DNA of 13,632 nt from Gemmatimonadota bacterium (lineage in GTDB: Bacteria > Gemmatimonadota > Gemmatimonadetes > Gemmatimonadales > GWC2-71-9): positions 1 to 13,632 of the forward strand of contig JAEHDT010000217.1 of NCBI GenBank assembly GCA_016880225.1, read 5' to 3'. Positions 13,387 through 13,632 of this stretch are shown one piece after another. The position numbers and the translations under genes were made by a program. How positions within the stretch are numbered: position 1 is the first letter of the stretch; each line of letters starts with the position of its first letter. Below the pieces are notes generated by a model. It worked only from the letters and a program-made list of their open reading frames with translations. It was not told where the DNA came from and did no database searches.

Positions 13387-13632
13387 TTATCCCCGGGTGA
13401 GAAGGTGTAACGCCCGGCGGACCAGCGTCTCGGTGTCGCTCGCCCCGCCCGCCCCGCCGCCGTCCGCCGCGAGCGCCTGGCGCAACGCCCGATCCGCTTC
13501 GACCGTCGTGTAGCCGAGCCGCTCGAGCGCGTGCAGCGCCCCTTCCGCGGCTCCCCCGGCCGGCGCCTGTGTGGCGCCCGCCTCCTCAAACTCGCCGAGC
13601 TTGTCGGCCAGTTCAAGCGCCAGCCGCTCGGC
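13387..13632 (-). CDS. ruvA: Holliday junction DNA helicase RuvA, C-terminal part (5' end outside window)
   Basis: Eighty-one C-terminal residues of RuvA are present, ending in TAA at 13389-13387. The visible part starts AERLALELADKLGEF, the end of the helix-hairpin-helix domain II (family pattern TAERLxLELKDKL). A Gly/Ala/Pro-rich linker follows. Domain III then reads ALHALERLGYTTVEADRALRQAL, a second glycine-rich insert, and TLVRRALHLLTRG. Domain III is the part that contacts RuvB. The neighbouring ruvB supports the call. The small zinc-ribbon gene starts 2 bases after this stop. Confidence 0.93.
   Translation of the reverse strand, partial: AERLALELADKLGEFEEAGATQAPAGGAAEGALHALERLGYTTVEADRALRQALAADGGGAGGASDTETLVRRALHLLTRG

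Noticed and set aside
13212..13616. Extension of the RuvB frame to 479 residues
   Set aside because: The added N-terminus is Arg-rich, overlaps ruvA and the zinc-ribbon gene, and is not part of RuvB. The ATG at 13211 gives the normal length.

Overview
The window is a stretch of high-GC (roughly 70%) bacterial chromosome made almost entirely of conserved housekeeping genes. Eighteen genes run leftward on the minus strand from the right edge to about position 427. They are so closely packed that most stop codons overlap the next start (ATGA, GTGA, TGATG) or lie within a few bases of it. One gene on the plus strand, the C-terminal half of an FTR1-type iron permease, enters from the left edge and collides tail-to-tail with the last minus-strand gene. 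No mobile elements, tRNA, rRNA or CRISPR were seen. The gene content and order, with frequent GTG and TTG starts, suggest a soil-type Gemmatimonadota genome. This is inference from gene order and composition; other high-GC phyla such as Acidobacteriota or Rokubacteria are not excluded.

Reading the minus-strand cluster in the direction of transcription: (1) DNA recombination, ruvA (partial), a 58-residue zinc-ribbon ORF, then ruvB. (2) Queuosine tRNA modification, queA and tgt, separated by the only real intergenic gap, about 89 bp filled by a large hairpin of GAACGCGGAA units. (3) Protein export and N-terminal formyl handling, yajC, def and fmt. (4) Thiamine thiazole synthesis, a tenI/thiE-family gene, thiS and thiG. 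(5) rsmB, a membrane-anchored protein with three PASTA domains and no kinase, and rpe. (6) A TlpA-like thioredoxin, a YbbR-domain protein, tsaD and lgt.

Blocks 3 to 5 resemble the Firmicute order def-fmt-rsmB-rlmN-prpC-prkC-rsgA-rpe-thiN. Here the position of the PASTA kinase PrkC is taken by a protein that keeps a transmembrane anchor and PASTA repeats but has no kinase domain, and no phosphatase gene is next to it. Thiazole genes sit inside the same block.

The less ordinary points are the PASTA-only protein, the small zinc-ribbon ORF between ruvA and ruvB, two neighbouring genes (rsmB and the tenI-like gene) that have no ATG/GTG/TTG where their conserved N-termini begin, the ThiS tail codons doubling as the thiG ribosome-binding site, and the queA-tgt hairpin. 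No defence system, biosynthetic cluster or clearly new multi-gene system is visible.
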